From the NCBI GenBank assembly GCA_001874255.1, contig MPDC01000001.1, positions 124,001 through 188,000 of the forward strand: a stretch of DNA of 64,000 nucleotides, in the 5' to 3' direction. Shown piece after piece: positions 9,132 through 17,589 of this stretch. Below the pieces are notes generated by a model. The model was given only the letters and a program-made list of their open reading frames with translations. It ran no database searches and was not told the DNA's origin. This DNA comes from Alphaproteobacteria bacterium MedPE-SWcel (GTDB taxonomy: Bacteria; Pseudomonadota; Alphaproteobacteria; Rhodobacterales; Rhodobacteraceae). Positions within the stretch are counted from its first letter, which is position 1; every line of letters starts with the position of its first letter. The position numbers and the translations under genes were made by a program.

Positions 9132-10139
9132 TCAGCCGCCGGTATGGCTCATGTGGCGGGTCATCTGACCGTCCACCGACTGGCGGGAATAGTCAAAATC
9201 GTGCCCCTTGGGTTTGAGCGAAATGGCGGCCCGGATCGCGTCTTCGAGCGGCGCTTCGGTGTCGGGGTGATCGCGCAGGGGCGCGCGCAGGTCGGCCATG
9301 TCTTCCTGTCCCAGACACATATAGAGTTCGCCGGTGCAGGTCAGGCGCACCCGGTTGCAGCTCTCGCAGAAGTTATGGCTGAGCGGCGTGATGAACCCGA
9401 TCTGCTGGCCGGTCTCTTCCAGCCGCACATAGCGCGCCGGGCCGCCGGTGCGCTCTGCCAGATCGGTGACCTGATAGCCGGCCTCATAGGCCTTGCGCAC
9501 ATCCTTGAGCGACCAATATTGCCCGAGCCGGTTTTCATTGCCGATATCGCCCATCGGCATGACCTCGATCCAGGTCAGGTCAATACCGCGCGAGGCGCAC
9601 CATTGCGTCATGGAGAACAGCTCGTCCTCGTTGAAGTCCTTGAGGGCGACGGCGTTGATCTTCACCCGCAGGCCCGCAGCCTGTGCCGCATCGATGCCAC
9701 GCAGCACCTGCGGCAGACGGCCCCAGCGCGTGACCTCGGCGAATTTGGCCTCGTCCAGCGTATCAAGCGACACATTCACCCGCCGCACCCCCGCATCAAA
9801 GAGCGCCTGCGCATGTTTCTCGAGCTGGCTGCCATTGGTGGTCAGGGTGAGTTCCTTCAGCGCACCGCTGTCGAGATGGCGGGTCATGGCGCGAAAGAAT
9901 GTCATGATGTCCCGGCGCACCAGGGGTTCGCCGCCGGTAATGCGCAGCTTTTCCACCCCGAGGCCGACAAAGGTCGAACACATCCGGTCCAGCTCTTCCA
10001 GCGTCAGCAGCTCTTTCTTGGGCAGGAAGGTCATGTTTTCGGACATGCAGTAAACGCAGCGAAAATCGCAGCGGTCGGTGACCGAGACCCGAAGGTATGT
10101 GATGGCGCGCGCGAAGGGATCAATCAGAGGTGCTGTCAT
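9132..10139 (-). CDS. moaA: GTP 3',8-cyclase MoaA (molybdenum cofactor)
   Basis: Radical-SAM enzyme that converts GTP to 3',8-cyclo-7,8-dihydro-GTP in molybdopterin synthesis. The SAM-cluster motif is CDFRCVYC near residue 25, and the second-cluster motif is C-ES-C with a third Cys after RVRLT. The protein ends in the essential GG. At 335 aa it matches the family. ATG 10139 gives [19 protein letters not shown], which aligns with the usual MoaA N-terminus; an in-frame TTG at 10175 would add twelve residues and has AGGA 11-12 bp upstream, so it cannot be ruled out. No other moa or mob gene is nearby. Confidence 0.96.
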   Translation of the reverse strand: MTAPLIDPFARAITYLRVSVTDRCDFRCVYCMSENMTFLPKKELLTLEELDRMCSTFVGLGVEKLRITGGEPLVRRDIMTFFRAMTRHLDSGALKELTLTTNGSQLEKHAQALFDAGVRRVNVSLDTLDEAKFAEVTRWGRLPQVLRGIDAAQAAGLRVKINAVALKDFNEDELFSMTQWCASRGIDLTWIEVMPMGDIGNENRLGQYWSLKDVRKAYEAGYQVTDLAERTGGPARYVRLEETGQQIGFITPLSHNFCESCNRVRLTCTGELYMCLGQEDMADLRAPLRDHPDTEAPLEDAIRAAISLKPKGHDFDYSRQSVDGQMTRHMSHTGG

Positions 10140-10268
10140 GGAACCATAGGTAAGGGGGGAATGCGAATAGGACAATAGAGTTGCGTCCTACAAATGCTGC
10201 CATTGTGGTGATGGGGCTCAGCCGCATTGTCTCTGGCCTCCCCGGCATCCGGTCGCTAGGGTCGCCGC

Positions 10269-10916
10269 ATGACACGATATCTGACTCGACGCGCCTTCAA
10301 ATACCTGTCTTTCGCGGCTGTGGTGGCCGGCGGCGTCTCCGCCTGTAACGGGCTGGGAGGTGTTCATCTCAATTCCCAGGTTCTTCAGGGGCTTGGCACG
10401 GGGCTGCAGCTGGAACCGATGACGCCGGTGTCGCCGGATGCGCCGCCCGCTGTCGAGACTGAAACGCTGGAGGCCGCCGGGTCAAAGCCGTGGTCCTCGC
10501 CGCCTTCGAGCCCGGCTTCGACACAGGATACCACTGCAGTGGCGACCCCGGTGCCGAGCACGGCCGCGTCGGCCCCTGTGGTGGCGGAACTTGCACCGCG
10601 GCCTGTCGCCACACCGCAGGCGGCCGCCGGTGCCAGCCCGACGCCGGTTGTGGCCTCGGCCCCGTCCTTTGTTGGCCAGAAGATGACGGTCGTTGGATTG
10701 GGGGATCCGGGACGGGACGGGTTGTGGATGGAAACACCGCTGGTTTCGGCCCGGCGCAACGCCCGGCTGCGCGCGCCCAATGGCAAGACGGTGGTGGTCA
10801 CGCTGGAGCCCATCGCAGGCGATGCGGGGCAGGGCAGCCGCCTGTCGATCGGCGGCATGCGGGCGCTGGGCTTGCCGCTGACGGAGCTCGTCGAGATCCG
10901 TGTCGGGCCTGTTTGA
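10269..10916 (+). CDS. Lipoprotein with proline/alanine-rich linker and C-terminal RlpA-like barrel (tentative)
   Basis: A 215-aa envelope protein. The N-terminus has twin arginines (TRRAF) and a hydrophobic stretch ending in VSAC, a plausible lipobox with Cys26. Residues about 45-130 are rich in Ala, Pro, Ser and Thr and probably form a flexible linker. The last about 85 residues include ARLRAPNGKTVVVTLEP and a closing LTELVEIRV, which resemble the double-psi beta-barrel of RlpA-type proteins, but the catalytic Asp and His of lytic members are not evident. I do not recognise a specific function. The gene is divergent from moaA and convergent with the AlkD-like gene; its stop codon is the first base triplet of a tandem repeat. 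Confidence 0.65.
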   Translation: MTRYLTRRAFKYLSFAAVVAGGVSACNGLGGVHLNSQVLQGLGTGLQLEPMTPVSPDAPPAVETETLEAAGSKPWSSPPSSPASTQDTTAVATPVPSTAASAPVVAELAPRPVATPQAAAGASPTPVVASAPSFVGQKMTVVGLGDPGRDGLWMETPLVSARRNARLRAPNGKTVVVTLEPIAGDAGQGSRLSIGGMRALGLPLTELVEIRVGPV

Positions 10917-10973
10917 TCCGGCCTGAATTCACCTGAACCAGCCCGATCCGGCCCGATCCGACCTGATCGTGGC
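10914..10973 (+). repeat. 10-bp tandem repeat starting at the stop codon of the lipoprotein gene
   Basis: Six consecutive 10-bp units beginning with the stop TGA: TGATCCGGCC (10914), TGAATTCACC, TGAACCAGCC, CGATCCGGCC, CGATCCGACC and TGATCGTGGC (ending 10973). The period is exact and the units are degenerate. Confidence 0.88.
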
Positions 10974-10999
10974 GACCCGCTCTGGCCGCCCGGTTTCGG

Positions 11000-11130
11000 G
11001 TCTGGTCAGTTTTTGGACACAGACCAGCTTAGGTACGGGCCAGTTTGGAACCAGGCCAGTTTGGAACCAGGTCAGTGTCAGGCAGGCCAGATGGGAAACA
11101 GGCCAGTGTCAGACAGGTCAGTTTCGGGCC
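11000..11130 (-). repeat. 15/16-bp degenerate tandem repeat behind the AlkD-like gene
   Basis: Two identical 16-bp units GGCCAGTTTGGAACCA (11038-11053, 11054-11069) are followed by related 15/16-bp units at 11070-11084, 11085-11100, 11101-11115 and 11116-11130; traces extend left to about 11000. Read on the minus strand the array starts about 10 bp after the stop of the gene ending at 11139, in units closing with TGACC or TGGCC. Confidence 0.85.
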
Positions 11131-11138
11131 CGAGCGGA

Positions 11139-11873
11139 TCAGCTGCCCAGGTGTTTTGCGGCTTCCTTGCGGGCAAAGACCTTCATCTGGTCGCCATGGG
11201 TCCCGAGAAAGGCGCGGGTGGCGTCGGGGTCGTGTTTGGACAGATCGCGCAGCCACCAGCCGATGGACTTCTGAATGAACCACGCGCGATCGGGCACATA
11301 GGTTGCAGCCCAGCCCAGAATTCGCGTCCGCGCGCCCCGGTCGGCCGGTTTCGGATTGGCCAGCTTGGCCCAGGGCAGGGTCGACACCAGAGCCGCGCGC
11401 CGGGTCCACAGGTGCTCGGAACTGGTCCAGCCCTCCACCACCTCGAGCCGCGCTGGGTCGGCCAGCAGCCGTTTCGAGATTGCCGTCGCCGCGTGGTCGG
11501 CTATCGCCCAGCTGTCGAAATCGGGCACCCAGCTCTGCAGCAGGTCCCAGACTGCGGCGTCGGGAGAGATCCGGGCCTGTGTCAGCAGCTTGGCGGCAAG
11601 TATGCGGGCCTCAAAGATGTCGCTGGTCCAGAGCTCTGACGCGAGGGTGACGCGGGCGTCCAGATCCAGGTCCTGCCGCAGGTCGCGCGACAGGGTATTG
11701 AGCCGGTCGTTGCCGACGCCCAGAACCGGACGGGTCTGCTTGTGATAGGCGGTCATCTGGGTGGCGCGGTCGGGATCTGTTGCGGCGCGCAGCTGGGCCA
11801 GAACCTCTTCTGTCCGAGGCGACAGCGGGCCGGCGCTTGGGGGCTGGGGGGGGCTCATTCCGGGGGTGCTCAT
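11139..11873 (-). CDS. AlkD-like DNA alkylation repair protein (HEAT-like repeats)
   Basis: Predicted non-base-flipping DNA glycosylase or related DNA-binding protein of the AlkD superfamily, 244 aa, all-helical. Family features are ELWTSDIFEARILAAKLL, the DSWAIADHAA segment carrying the Trp-x3-Asp pair expected at the catalytic position, LWTRRAALVSTLPWAK and the hallmark FIQKSIGWWLRDLSK. It would excise bulky or cationic alkylpurines. The start ATG 11873 overlaps the glmS stop as ATGA, so it is translationally coupled to glmS, an unusual partner. A second start five codons on (MSPPQPPS) is possible. Confidence 0.86.
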   Translation of the reverse strand: MSTPGMSPPQPPSAGPLSPRTEEVLAQLRAATDPDRATQMTAYHKQTRPVLGVGNDRLNTLSRDLRQDLDLDARVTLASELWTSDIFEARILAAKLLTQARISPDAAVWDLLQSWVPDFDSWAIADHAATAISKRLLADPARLEVVEGWTSSEHLWTRRAALVSTLPWAKLANPKPADRGARTRILGWAATYVPDRAWFIQKSIGWWLRDLSKHDPDATRAFLGTHGDQMKVFARKEAAKHLGS

Positions 11874-13678
11874 TCGACAGTCACCGATTTGGCGAGGTTG
11901 CGCGGCTGGTCCACATCGGTGCCCTTGGCGATGGCGGTGAAATAGGCGATCTGCTGGGCGGGGATCGCATAGAGGATCGGTGCCAGCGCATCCGGAACCT
12001 GTGGCATGGTGATGACCTCGGCCGTGCCGTCGGATGCGCTGCGCGCGCCATCGGCGTCCGTCACCAGAATCACCCGACCGCCGCGGGCCATGACCTCCTG
12101 CATATTGGAGATGGTCTTTTCAAACAGGGCGTCGCGCGGTGCCATGACGATCACCGGAACGGTCTCGTCGATCAGGGCGATGGGGCCGTGTTTCAACTCG
12201 CCCGAGGCATAGCCCTCGGCATGGATATAGCTCAGCTCCTTGAGCTTCAGCGCCCCTTCGAGCGCCAGCGGATAGAGCTGGCCGCGCCCGAGAAAGATGA
12301 TGTCGCGGGCATCGGCGAGATCGCGGGCGGCGCGGGCGATCTGCGCCTCGGAGGCCAGCGATTGGTGGATCAGGCCGGGCAGGGCGCGCAGGTCATCGGG
12401 CATCCCGTCGGGCAGTGGCAGCCCGCGCACCTGGGCCGCCTTCAGGGCGAGCATCAGCAGGACGGTCAGCTGACAGGTGAAGGCCTTGGTCGAGGCGACG
12501 GAAATCTCGGGGCCTGCGTGGATCGGCAAGACCACATCGCTTTCGCGCGCGATGGTGCTCTCGGGGACATTGACCAGCGCCGCGATCACGGCGGCCTTGT
12601 CCTGCATGTACTTGAGTGCTGCGAGCGTGTCGGCGGTCTCGCCCGATTGCGACACGAACAGGGCCAGCGTGCCGGGGGCGACGGGCGGCTCCCGGTAGCG
12701 GAATTCCGAGGCCACATCGACCTCGACCGGCAGGCGGGCGAGGGTTTCGAACCAATATTTCGCCACCATACAGGCATAGTAGGCGGTGCCGCAGGCGACC
12801 AGAGTGAGGCGCTCGATCCCGGAGAAATCGAGACCGTCGGGCAGGGTGATGGTGCCGGTGTCATCCAGATAGGCCCCGAGCGCCTTGTCGACGGCAACGG
12901 GCTGTTCGGCGATCTCCTTGGCCATGAAATGCTTGTGGCCGTCCTTGTCGATGCGGGTGTTTTCCAGCGTGATCTGACGCATTTCGCGGTTGGCGAGCGT
13001 GCCCCTGGCGTCGCGGATCTCGAGGCTGCTGCGGGTGAGGACGGCAAAGTCGCCCTCGTCCAGATAGGTGATGCGGTCGGTCATCGGCGCCAGCGCAATG
13101 GCATCGGAGCCGACATACATCTCGCCATCGCCGTGCCCGATGGCCAGCGGCGAGCCCTTGCGGGCGGCGACAATCAGATCGTCCTCGCCGTCAAACAAGA
13201 AGGCCAGCGCAAAGGCGCCTTCCAGCTGGGCCACGGTCTTGCGCGCGGCCTCTGCGGCGCCGGTGCCATCGCGCATGTGATATTCACAGAGCAAGGCCAC
13301 GGTTTCGGTGTCGGTCTGGGTGACAAAGGTGATCCCATGGGCGGCCAGCTCGGCGCGCAGCTCCTTGAAATTCTCGATGATGCCGTTGTGCACCACCGCG
13401 ACCCGGCCCGCCTGATGGGGATGCGCGTTGCTGACGGTCGGCGCACCATGGGTGGCCCAGCGGGTGTGGCCGATGCCGGATTTGCCCGGCAGCGGGTCAT
13501 GCACCAGCGCGTCCGACAGGTTGATCAGCTTGCCCACGGCGCGGCGGCGGTCCAGCCGACCGGCGTTGACGGTAGCAATCCCCGCGCTGTCATAGCCGCG
13601 ATATTCCAGCCGTTTCAGCGCCTCCACCAGAATGGGGGACACCTCGTGGCTGCCCAGAACTCCTACGATACCGCACAT
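11870..13678 (-). CDS. glmS: Glutamine-fructose-6-phosphate aminotransferase (isomerizing)
   Basis: Makes glucosamine-6-phosphate from fructose-6-phosphate and glutamine, the committed step to UDP-GlcNAc for peptidoglycan and LPS. It begins MCGIVGVLGSHEV, with Cys2 as the glutaminase nucleophile after Met removal. The class II amidotransferase domain covers about 1-220, followed by two SIS sugar-isomerase domains with SQSGETADTLAALKY and STKAFTCQL, and the protein ends DQPRNLAKSVTVE as usual. Length 602 aa is typical. It starts 2 bp after the glmU stop, so glmU-glmS-alkD form one transcription unit. Confidence 0.97.
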   Translation of the reverse strand: MCGIVGVLGSHEVSPILVEALKRLEYRGYDSAGIATVNAGRLDRRRAVGKLINLSDALVHDPLPGKSGIGHTRWATHGAPTVSNAHPHQAGRVAVVHNGIIENFKELRAELAAHGITFVTQTDTETVALLCEYHMRDGTGAAEAARKTVAQLEGAFALAFLFDGEDDLIVAARKGSPLAIGHGDGEMYVGSDAIALAPMTDRITYLDEGDFAVLTRSSLEIRDARGTLANREMRQITLENTRIDKDGHKHFMAKEIAEQPVAVDKALGAYLDDTGTITLPDGLDFSGIERLTLVACGTAYYACMVAKYWFETLARLPVEVDVASEFRYREPPVAPGTLALFVSQSGETADTLAALKYMQDKAAVIAALVNVPESTIARESDVVLPIHAGPEISVASTKAFTCQLTVLLMLALKAAQVRGLPLPDGMPDDLRALPGLIHQSLASEAQIARAARDLADARDIIFLGRGQLYPLALEGALKLKELSYIHAEGYASGELKHGPIALIDETVPVIVMAPRDALFEKTISNMQEVMARGGRVILVTDADGARSASDGTAEVITMPQVPDALAPILYAIPAQQIAYFTAIAKGTDVDQPRNLAKSVTVE

Positions 13679-13680
13679 GG

Positions 13681-15033
13681 TCAGTTTCCTTTGTTCTGGC
13701 GGGCTTTGCGCGCGCGCAGCATATCCATCAGCTTTTCTGCGCGGCCCGGTTTGTTCACCTGCGGGACCCGGGCGATGGCAAGATCGCCGTCACCGACGTC
13801 CTTGGTGATCACCGCGCCCGAGGCCGTCATTGCCTCATGGCCGACCCGCACCGGGGCCACCAGCATGGTGTTCGACCCGATGAAGGCCCGGGCGCCGATT
13901 TCGGTCCGGTGCTTCAGGACGCCGTCGTAGTTGCAGGTGATGGTGCCGGCGCCGATATTGGTCGCCTTGCCCACCGAGGCATCGCCGATATAGCTCAGGT
14001 GGTTGACCTTGGCGCCCTCGCCGATCTCGGCGTTCTTGATCTCGACGAAATTGCCGATATGGGTGTCCTCGGCCAGTTCGGCGCCGGGGCGCAGGCGGGC
14101 GTAGGGGCCGACTCTGGCGCCGCGCGAGACGTGACAGCCCTCCAGATGCGAAAACGCCCGGATCAGCGCGCCCGACTCGACCGTGACGCCGGGGCCGAAG
14201 ACCACGTTGGGTTCCACCACCGTGTCGCGGCCAATATATGTGTCAAAGGCCAGATAGACCGTTTCGGGCGCCATCAGGGTGACGCCGAGGTCCAAAAGCG
14301 CGGCGCGGGCGCGCGATTGGAACACCGCGTCCGCCGCCGCCAGATCGGCGCGGGAATTGATCCCGAGGGTTTCCTCTTCCGGGCAGGCCACTGCGGTCAC
14401 GCTGCGCCCTTCGGCGCGGGCCAGCTCCGCCAGATCGGTGAGGTAGTATTCACCGGAGGCATTGTCATTGCCGACCTTTTTCAGCAGGCGGAACATCACC
14501 GCCGCATCGGCCGCCATCAGGCCGGAGTTGCAGAAGCTGATGGCGCGTTCGTCCTCGGTGGCGTCCTTGAATTCGACAATGCGGTCAAGGCTGTCGCCCT
14601 GCATCACCAGGCGGCCATAGCGGGCGGGATCTGTGGCCTCGAAGCCGAGGATCACCAGATCGGCGCGGCTGCGGGCCTCGATCATGCGCTCCAGCGTGTC
14701 TTGGGACACGAAGGGGGTATCGCCATAGAGCACGACCACATCGCCCTCGAACCCTAGGAGCGCGTCGCGGGCCTGCAGAACCGCATGGCCGGTGCCGAGC
14801 TGCTCGGTCTGCAGGACAACCGTTGCCTCCGCGTCGATCTCGGCGACGGCGGCGCGCACCTGTTCGGATTCGTGTCCGGCGACGACCACGGTGCGCGCGG
14901 GATCGAGCGCGCGGCCTGCCGTCATGGCGTGTTCCAGCATGGACGCCTGAGCGATCGGATGCAGAACCTTCGGCAGATCGGAGTTCATCCTGCTGCCTTT
15001 GCCTGCGGCGAGGATGACGAGGGCGATGCTCAT
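13681..15033 (-). CDS. glmU: Bifunctional GlmU: GlcN-1-P acetyltransferase / GlcNAc-1-P uridyltransferase
   Basis: Catalyses the last two steps to UDP-GlcNAc. The N-terminal pyrophosphorylase has LAAGKGSRM with Lys in SDLPKVLHPIA, plus VLYGDTPF for Mg-UTP binding. The C-terminal half is a left-handed beta-helix acetyltransferase with hexapeptide repeats and the conserved NHLSYIGDASVG and NIGAGTITCNYDG. Length 450 aa is normal. It is first in the minus-strand glmU-glmS-alkD run and divergent from gph; the 133-bp gap to gph contains both promoters. Confidence 0.97.
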   Translation of the reverse strand: MSIALVILAAGKGSRMNSDLPKVLHPIAQASMLEHAMTAGRALDPARTVVVAGHESEQVRAAVAEIDAEATVVLQTEQLGTGHAVLQARDALLGFEGDVVVLYGDTPFVSQDTLERMIEARSRADLVILGFEATDPARYGRLVMQGDSLDRIVEFKDATEDERAISFCNSGLMAADAAVMFRLLKKVGNDNASGEYYLTDLAELARAEGRSVTAVACPEEETLGINSRADLAAADAVFQSRARAALLDLGVTLMAPETVYLAFDTYIGRDTVVEPNVVFGPGVTVESGALIRAFSHLEGCHVSRGARVGPYARLRPGAELAEDTHIGNFVEIKNAEIGEGAKVNHLSYIGDASVGKATNIGAGTITCNYDGVLKHRTEIGARAFIGSNTMLVAPVRVGHEAMTASGAVITKDVGDGDLAIARVPQVNKPGRAEKLMDMLRARKARQNKGN

Positions 15034-15166
15034 GTGGTGTTTTCTCTTTGAGTTTTTGGTGTCCCCGTTTTATCCACTAACGGGCGGCGCGCAAGGTGTG
15101 AGCCCATAAACTTCGGTTGCGACTTGCAATATGTGACGGCGAATTCACGCCGAAGGGGGAAATTCC

Positions 15167-15844
15167 ATGCGCACGGTGATCTTTGACCTCGACGGCACGC
15201 TTGCCGATACCTCGCTCGATCTGCTGGCGGCGGCGAACCATTGTTTCCGGGTCATGGGGCTGGGCGACATGCTGAGCCCTGCCACCGACGCAAAGGTCGC
15301 CCTGCGCGGGGCCAAGCGGATGCTGACCGAGGGTTTGACGCGGGCCGGGCAATTCAAGGCAGACACGGTCGAGGAATACTATCCGCTGCTGCTGGCGGCC
15401 TATCGCGACGCAATCGCCACCCATACGGTGATGTACCCCGGCGCAATGGAGGCGGTCGAGGCCCTGAAGGCGGTGGGCTACGGCGTCGGCATCTGCACCA
15501 ACAAACCCGAAGCCCTGGCGGAGCAGTTGATGCAGCAGCTTGGCGTGCGCGATGCCTTTGCCTCCCTGGTGGGGGCGGACACGCTGCCGGTGCGCAAACC
15601 TGATCCCGCCCCCCTGTTCGAGGCCGCGCGCCGGGCGGGGGGGGCGCCAAAGATGTGCGTGCTGATCGGGGACAGCGATACCGACCGCGACACTTCGGCC
15701 AACGCGGGCGTGCCCTCGGTTCTGGTGACATTCGGACCGGCCGGAGAGGATATGGCGGCGCTGGAGCCGGAGGCCCTGCTGCATGACTACGCCGATCTGC
15801 CCGCGCTCGTGACCGCCCTGATCGGGCGCAACCCGCTGGCCTGA
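15167..15844 (+). CDS. gph: Phosphoglycolate phosphatase-like HAD hydrolase
   Basis: A cytosolic Mg-dependent HAD phosphatase of 225 aa. Motif I is FDLDGTLADT (residues 5-14, nucleophile and general-acid Asp), motif II ICTNKPE with Thr, motif III the Lys in RKPDP, and motif IV GDSDTDRDTSANAG. The helical cap between motifs I and II is the Gph-type C1 cap. Glycolate-2-phosphate is the family substrate, from the Rubisco oxygenase reaction or DNA repair ends, but other sugar phosphates are possible. It stands alone on the plus strand, divergent from glmU. Confidence 0.88.
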   Translation: MRTVIFDLDGTLADTSLDLLAAANHCFRVMGLGDMLSPATDAKVALRGAKRMLTEGLTRAGQFKADTVEEYYPLLLAAYRDAIATHTVMYPGAMEAVEALKAVGYGVGICTNKPEALAEQLMQQLGVRDAFASLVGADTLPVRKPDPAPLFEAARRAGGAPKMCVLIGDSDTDRDTSANAGVPSVLVTFGPAGEDMAALEPEALLHDYADLPALVTALIGRNPLA

Positions 15845-15962
15845 GGGTCGCGGGGGGCGGGGCGCTGTGCGGTGCGTGTCTCCCCTGACAGGGGCAACGT
15901 CCGGTGCTGTTTTGCCGCCGGACCCCTCACGCCCGCTCTTGACCTCTGTGGGGCGGCGGATC

Positions 15963-17183
15963 ATGACTTTGCCCATGACAGAGCATTCGACAGAGCATTT
16001 TACCGGCAGTTTCACCCAGCAGGAACCGATCCCGGAGGAGGCCATCGAGGCCGCCGTCGCGGTCCTGCGGCACGGGCGTCTTCACCGCTATAACCTCGTG
16101 GAGGAGGAGGCGGGCGAAGTGGCGCTGCTGGAGCAGGAGTTTGCCGCCATGACGGGGGCGAAATACTGCCTCGCCGTGGCATCCGGGGGCTACGCCATGG
16201 CAACCGCGTTGCGGGCGATTGGGGTCGGGCAGGGCGAGGCGGTGCTGACCAACGCCTTTACGCTGGCGCCGGTGCCGGGCGCGATTGCGTCGGTGGGCGC
16301 GGTGCCGGTCTTTGTCGGCGTTACCGAGGATCTGACCATTGATCTGGAGGATCTCGTGGCCAAGGCGGGGCAGGCCCGGGTTCTGATGCTGAGCCATATG
16401 CGGGGCCACCTGTGCGACATGGACCGGTTGATGGAGATCTGTGCCGAGGCCGGGCTGCGTGTGATCGAAGATTGTGCCCATACGATGGGGGCAAGCTGGA
16501 ACGCTGTGCCATCGGGGCGTCATGGCCTTGTGGGGTGCTATTCCTGCCAGACCTACAAACATGTGAACTCTGGCGAGGGGGGGCTTTTGATAACCGATGA
16601 TGCAGAGGTCGCGGCGCGGGCGATCATGTTGTCGGGGTCCTATATGCTCTATCCGCGTCATCTCGCGGCGCCGGGCCCCGAGGTGTTTGAGCGGGTGAAA
16701 TACGACACGCCCAATATTTCCGGCCGGATGGACAATTTGCGCGCGGCGATCCTGAGACCGCAATTGCGTGATCTGGACCGGCAGGTGCAGCGCTGGAATG
16801 AGCGGTATCGGGTGCTGGAGGACGGTCTGCGGCAGACGCCGGGCTTGACGGTGGTCGAGCGTCCCGCCGCCGAGGGGTTTGTGGGGTCCTCGCTCCAGTT
16901 CCTCTTGCTGGACTGGTCGGCGGCGGCGGTCCAGTCCGTGCTGGCGCGCTGTGCCGCGCGAGGTGTGGAGCTGAAATGGTTCGGCGTGCCGGAACCCGTG
17001 GCCTTTACCTCGCGATACGACAGCTGGCGCTATGCGCCGACACAGCCGCTGCCAAAAAGCGACCGTATCCTGGCTGGTATTGTCGACATGCGCGTACCTT
17101 TGACGTTCAGTCTGGACGATTGCGCGCTGATCGCGCGGATCATTCGCGCCGAAGTCAGCTCTGTCTGGCAAGGCGGCGTCTGA
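15963..17183 (+). CDS. DegT/DnrJ/EryC1/StrS-family PLP aminotransferase
   Basis: A PLP enzyme of the sugar-aminotransferase (AHBA synthase) family, 406 aa from ATG 15963. PLP anchors are visible: VIEDCAHTMGA (Asp to the pyridine N) and SCQTYKHVNSGEGG with the Schiff-base Lys. Family members usually transfer the Glu or Gln amino group to keto-sugars or cyclitols. A second in-frame ATG at 15975 is an equally good start. The longer open frame to 15867 lacks a ribosome binding site and its extra residues do not match the family. No sugar-nucleotide genes are next to it, so the substrate is unknown. The following 400 bp are non-coding. Confidence 0.85.
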   Translation: MTLPMTEHSTEHFTGSFTQQEPIPEEAIEAAVAVLRHGRLHRYNLVEEEAGEVALLEQEFAAMTGAKYCLAVASGGYAMATALRAIGVGQGEAVLTNAFTLAPVPGAIASVGAVPVFVGVTEDLTIDLEDLVAKAGQARVLMLSHMRGHLCDMDRLMEICAEAGLRVIEDCAHTMGASWNAVPSGRHGLVGCYSCQTYKHVNSGEGGLLITDDAEVAARAIMLSGSYMLYPRHLAAPGPEVFERVKYDTPNISGRMDNLRAAILRPQLRDLDRQVQRWNERYRVLEDGLRQTPGLTVVERPAAEGFVGSSLQFLLLDWSAAAVQSVLARCAARGVELKWFGVPEPVAFTSRYDSWRYAPTQPLPKSDRILAGIVDMRVPLTFSLDDCALIARIIRAEVSSVWQGGV

Positions 17184-17472
17184 GTTTCTCCTGTATTTTC
17201 TCGGATCATTGGATCTGCCAAATGGTGTCGCGCCCCGATGGGGCACGACGCTCATTTTGGTGATTTGCCGATGCAAATCCCCGGATGAGGTCTTGCGCTT
17301 TGCTCTGCAAATCGCGGTGGCAGGCCGCGCCTTCGGCGCGGCCTGCCCGGCCCAAGGGGCACGCAGGCATTTCAATGCAGGCGGGGTGCGCGGGAGGTCC
17401 CCCCGTCCTGTTCGGTCGGGGGCAGGGCGCTGACTGACAGGGGCATTTGGAACTGTGCCAACGCCGAGGGGC
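17184..17472. other. Intergenic region with several dyads
   Basis: Between the aminotransferase gene and the ivd promoter. Besides the palindromic element listed separately, it holds GCCCC-GAT-GGGGC (17232-17244) and a GATTTGC-CGAT-GCAAATC inverted repeat (17262-17279), neither followed by a T-run. No gene is supported. Confidence 0.5.
17321..17396 (+). repeat. Dispersed palindromic element, copy A
   Basis: Hairpin with perfect 11-bp arms (17321-17331 and 17335-17345, loop TTC), immediately followed by CCCGGCCCAA (17346-17355) extended as GGGGCACG, then CAGGCGG (17378-17384) and TGCGCGGGAG (17387-17396). The same ordered parts recur at 60964-61042 (same strand), 51306-51387 and 61150-61223 (minus strand). 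Confidence 0.75.
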
Positions 17473-17516
17473 TTGACGGATCCCCCTTGATCGGCCCATA
17501 AATGAACAAGTGTTCA
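17473..17516 (+). promoter_or_regulatory. Predicted ivd promoter with TetR-type operator
   Basis: TTGACG at 17473-17478 and CATAAA at 17497-17502 (18-bp spacer) look like -35 and -10 boxes. Directly downstream lies the inverted repeat TGAACA-AG-TGTTCA (17503-17516), placed to block transcription start. Its form suits a TetR-family repressor such as those controlling acyl-CoA catabolism. The regulator gene is not in the window. Confidence 0.55.
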
Positions 17517-17589
17517 ATAAATGTTGAGACTCGACCTCAGTGATCGGATACGGTCACCTGAACATGGGCTCTCGGGAGGAGATAGGCAG

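Noticed and set aside
11780-13930. Plus-strand open frame of over 700 codons across glmS
   Set aside because: Antisense to glmS and glmU, whose motifs are complete; no start context or family resemblance.
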